DNA from: Acetobacteraceae bacterium
GTDB lineage: Bacteria > Pseudomonadota > Alphaproteobacteria > Acetobacterales > Acetobacteraceae
DNA length: 6,986 bases
Direction: 5' to 3'
Assembly (NCBI GenBank): GCA_003164305.1
Contig: PLSZ01000144.1
Location: 1-6,986, forward strand
Part shown: positions 5,414 to 6,986 of the stretch, piece after piece
Position numbering within the stretch: position 1 is the first letter of the stretch
Layout: every line of letters begins with the position of its first letter
Position numbers and translations under genes: made by a program
The notes under the pieces: model-generated
Told to the model about the DNA's origin: nothing
The model's input: only the letters and a program-made list of their open reading frames with translations
Database searches by the model: none

Positions 5414-6055
5414 TCACCCTCCAACCGCCCCCATCGCCATCAGCGTGCCGGCCTGACACGGCTCGATCACCGGCAGGCCCACCGCGTCCGCGATCGCCGC
5501 GCGATGATGTGCCATCCCCGTGCAACCCAATACGAGCGCCCCCGCCCCGGCTTTCGCCAGATCCCGCGCGGCCGCGATCAACCGGGCGCGCGCCAGGTCG
5601 GGATCCAGCAGAGCCTCCATCGTCACGTTCAGCGCCACCTCGCCGGCCAGCCGTTCCTCAAGTCCCAGCGCCCGCAACGCCAGCATGTGCCGCGCCTTCG
5701 ATGCGTCCACGATCGCGATCACGCCGAAGCGTTCCGCCCGCGCGACAGCCGCCGCCACGGCCGAGCGAAACACGCCGAACACCGGCCGCCGCGTCACCGA
5801 GCGCACCGCGTCGATGCCGGGATCGGAGCCACAGGCGATCACGTAAGCGTCGGCCAGCTCCCGCTCCACCAGACGGCAGAGCGGCTCGACCACGCTGTGC
5901 CAGTCGCGCCAACCATAAATCGCCGGCGGCCCCTCGGCCAATGTCGCGACTTCGACGTCCGGGCCGCCGGGAAACCGGAACGGGCGGATCGCCGCGTCGA
6001 TCCCCGCCGAGCAGTCCGCGGAACAGTTGGGATTGATCACCAGAATGCGTGCCAT
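5414..6055 (-). CDS. Aspartate/glutamate/hydantoin racemase family protein (213 aa)
   Basis: A cofactor-independent racemase or related enzyme with two catalytic cysteines; the substrate (Asp, Glu, hydantoin or a related acid) cannot be read from the sequence. Landmarks are MARILVINPNCS (1-12, the I-N-P-N strand typical of hydantoin racemases), AYVIACGSDPG (70-80, first cysteine Cys75), FGVIAIVD (110-117) and ALVLGCTGM (173-181, second cysteine Cys178), followed by LPVIEPCQAG (194-203). Both catalytic positions are intact. At 213 aa it is slightly shorter than many homologues but complete. The start at 6055 opens directly on the first strand; the upstream Shine-Dalgarno is weak. No hydantoinase, carbamoylase or transporter adjoins it. 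The VapD module follows 57 bp downstream on the same strand, and DUF983 is divergent across 214 bp. Confidence 0.88.
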   Translation of the reverse strand: MARILVINPNCSADCSAGIDAAIRPFRFPGGPDVEVATLAEGPPAIYGWRDWHSVVEPLCRLVERELADAYVIACGSDPGIDAVRSVTRRPVFGVFRSAVAAAVARAERFGVIAIVDASKARHMLALRALGLEERLAGEVALNVTMEALLDPDLARARLIAAARDLAKAGAGALVLGCTGMAHHRAAIADAVGLPVIEPCQAGTLMAMGAVGG

Positions 6056-6100
6056 GCCCGCAGCATTCCGCCGGATGCTCCCGGACGCAAGTCAGCGCAG

Positions 6101-6189
6101 AGGTTGGAGCCGTGGCAAGCGTCAGGGCGTTGCCCCCGGGTCAAGCCTGGGGGCGCAACGCCCCGGCGTCCGCCACGGCTCCAGCGCCT
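6101..6189. repeat. Composite 80-bp palindrome in the divergent gap
   Basis: The outer arms TGGAGCCGTGGC (6105-6116) and GCCACGGCTCCA (6172-6183) are perfect 12-bp complements. Inside them GGGCGTTGC (6125-6133) pairs with GCAACGCCC (6155-6163), and CCCCGGG (6134-6140) pairs with CCTGGGG (6146-6152, one G-U) around the loop TCAAG. AGG (6101-6103) can pair with CCT (6187-6189) beyond a small bulge. The centre GGGTCAAGCCT resembles the loop of the palindrome near 1001-1010. No T-tract follows. It is best read as a structured alphaproteobacterial intergenic repeat; a transcribed structured RNA is possible. Confidence 0.75.
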
Positions 6190-6269
6190 GGCCTGACCCG
6201 CGCCGGAGGGCACTGGTGGTGCGCCGCGGCATTGACTATTTGACGAGACTGGTGACGCGAGGAGCAACC

Positions 6270-6689
6270 ATGGACACGGAACGGTGGGAACCCGACCGCT
6301 CGACGCCGTTGAACGCATGGCCGATGCCCACCCTCGCCACCGCGGTTGGCCGAGGCCTGCGCGGGCAATGCCCGGCGTGTGGCAAGGGCCGGATCTTCAA
6401 TGGATTTCTCACGGTGGCGGCGGAGTGCCATGATTGCGGGGCACCCCTGGGGCTGGCCCAGGCGGACGACGCGCCGCCGTATTTCACCATCCTCGTGGTT
6501 GGCCACATCATCATTCCGCTGCTGTTCATCGTCGATCGCATGTCGCAATTCCCGACCTGGATCATGTCGGCGATCTTCCTGCCGCTGACTCTGGTGCTGA
6601 CAATCGGACTGATCCGGCCGATCAAGGGCGCCACCGTGGGCCTGATGCTGAACCTCAACATGCTGAAGTCCGACCCGACCGCGATATGA
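6270..6689 (+). CDS. DUF983 membrane protein (139 aa)
   Basis: A small inner-membrane protein of unknown function. The N-terminal part carries a probable zinc ribbon: RGQCPACGKGRIF (31-43, Cys34 and Cys37) and CHDCGAPL (53-60, Cys53 and Cys56). ADDAPPYFTI (65-74) leads into the first membrane helix (about 72-90), and a second hydrophobic span covers about 98-127, interrupted by RPIKGA. These features and the length are typical of DUF983 proteins, which are widespread in alphaproteobacteria. The start at 6270 is chosen for AGGAG 5 nt upstream; the frame is open back to 6027, but that stretch covers the palindrome and is not protein-like. The stop overlaps the start of the UPF0262 gene (ATGA), so the two are translationally coupled. 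Confidence 0.88.
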   Translation: MDTERWEPDRSTPLNAWPMPTLATAVGRGLRGQCPACGKGRIFNGFLTVAAECHDCGAPLGLAQADDAPPYFTILVVGHIIIPLLFIVDRMSQFPTWIMSAIFLPLTLVLTIGLIRPIKGATVGLMLNLNMLKSDPTAI

Positions 6690-6986
6690 CTCTCGAGCGT
6701 GTCATTCTGGACAACGATACGAGGGGGACGCTGCCGCCGTTCATCGAGGCGGACCGGGAGCAGGCGGTCGCCGACCTCGCCGCCGCCAGTCATTTCCAGG
6801 TGTTCGGGCGCGACGGGGACCTGACCGAGGGCCCCTATGTCCTGCATCTGACCATCAACGAGGGCCGGCTGGTGTTCGACATCCGGACCGCCGGCGATGC
6901 GCCGATGATCGCGATCGGGCTCGCGCTGGGTCCGTTTCGCGGCTTGGTCAAGGACTACCAAATGCTCGTCGATAGTCATATCAAGT
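6686..6986 (+). CDS. UPF0262 family protein, 5' part (100 codons, runs off window)
   Basis: The coding region begins in the ATGA overlap with DUF983 and is open to the window edge. UPF0262 proteins are alphaproteobacterial, about 160 aa, cytoplasmic and of unknown function. The recognisable blocks are RVILDNDTRG (5-14), EADREQAVADL (21-31), EGPYVLHLTINEGRLVFDIR (48-67) and LGPFRGLVKDYQMLVDSH (81-98), the last corresponding to the family's 'L-S-P-F-R-R-x-I-K-D-Y' block. From memory, this family is often followed by a low-molecular-weight phosphatase gene and infA and preceded by hisD, so the next genes to the right may be of that set. The gene is about two-thirds present and has no frameshift. 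Confidence 0.9.
   Translation, partial: MTLERVILDNDTRGTLPPFIEADREQAVADLAAASHFQVFGRDGDLTEGPYVLHLTINEGRLVFDIRTAGDAPMIAIGLALGPFRGLVKDYQMLVDSHIK

Noticed and set aside
6232..6245. TTGACT and TTGACG hexamers upstream of DUF983
   Set aside because: A -10 at normal spacing would fall on or next to the ribosome binding site at 6260-6264, leaving no room for a leader.

Overview
The window is a GC-rich chromosomal segment (roughly 65-73% GC in most genes by hand count) that looks alphaproteobacterial, most likely from the Rhodospirillales/Acetobacterales. Three things support this: a DUF983 gene translationally coupled to a UPF0262 gene, an intergenic palindrome whose translation reads MAGLDPAIS (a familiar spurious peptide in alphaproteobacterial genomes), and overall codon use. 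The genus cannot be named from the sequence.

Layout from left to right. (1) Positions 195-923 (+) encode an uncharacterised 242-aa protein resembling the DUF6065 type. It faces a 101-aa secreted histidine-rich protein (1089-1394, -), and a palindromic repeat lies between the two 3' ends. (2) A 242-bp divergent intergenic region carries a consensus -35 hexamer and a perfect 14-bp palindrome. It precedes a LigB-superfamily (class III) extradiol dioxygenase homologue (1637-2692, +) with a Gln where one iron-ligand His is expected. (3) After about 390 bp without a convincing gene comes a PlsC-type acyltransferase (about 3083-4027, +). It ends one base from the end of a convergent YbfF/ABHD11-like esterase (4029-4796, -). 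(4) Further right on the minus strand lies a VapD toxin gene (4860-5138) with its DUF5397-like partner (5138-5356), overlapping as TAATG, then an Asp/Glu/hydantoin racemase-family gene (5414-6055). (5) A gap between divergent genes holds a large composite palindrome (6101-6189). It is followed by DUF983 (6270-6689, +) and the 5' part of a UPF0262 gene (6686 to the window edge).

The genes do not form one pathway. Most look like unlinked housekeeping or lipid/small-molecule enzymes. The clearest accessory element is the VapD module, at about 56% GC against about 73% in sampled flanking gene sequence, which suggests acquisition by transfer. The items most worth a second look are the VapD module with a possible operator, the duplicated polyhistidine tail of the exported protein, the Gln-for-His change and upstream palindrome of the dioxygenase, and the two intergenic palindromes that share a loop core. 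I see no CRISPR array, IS element, rRNA or tRNA, and no clearly new multigene system.
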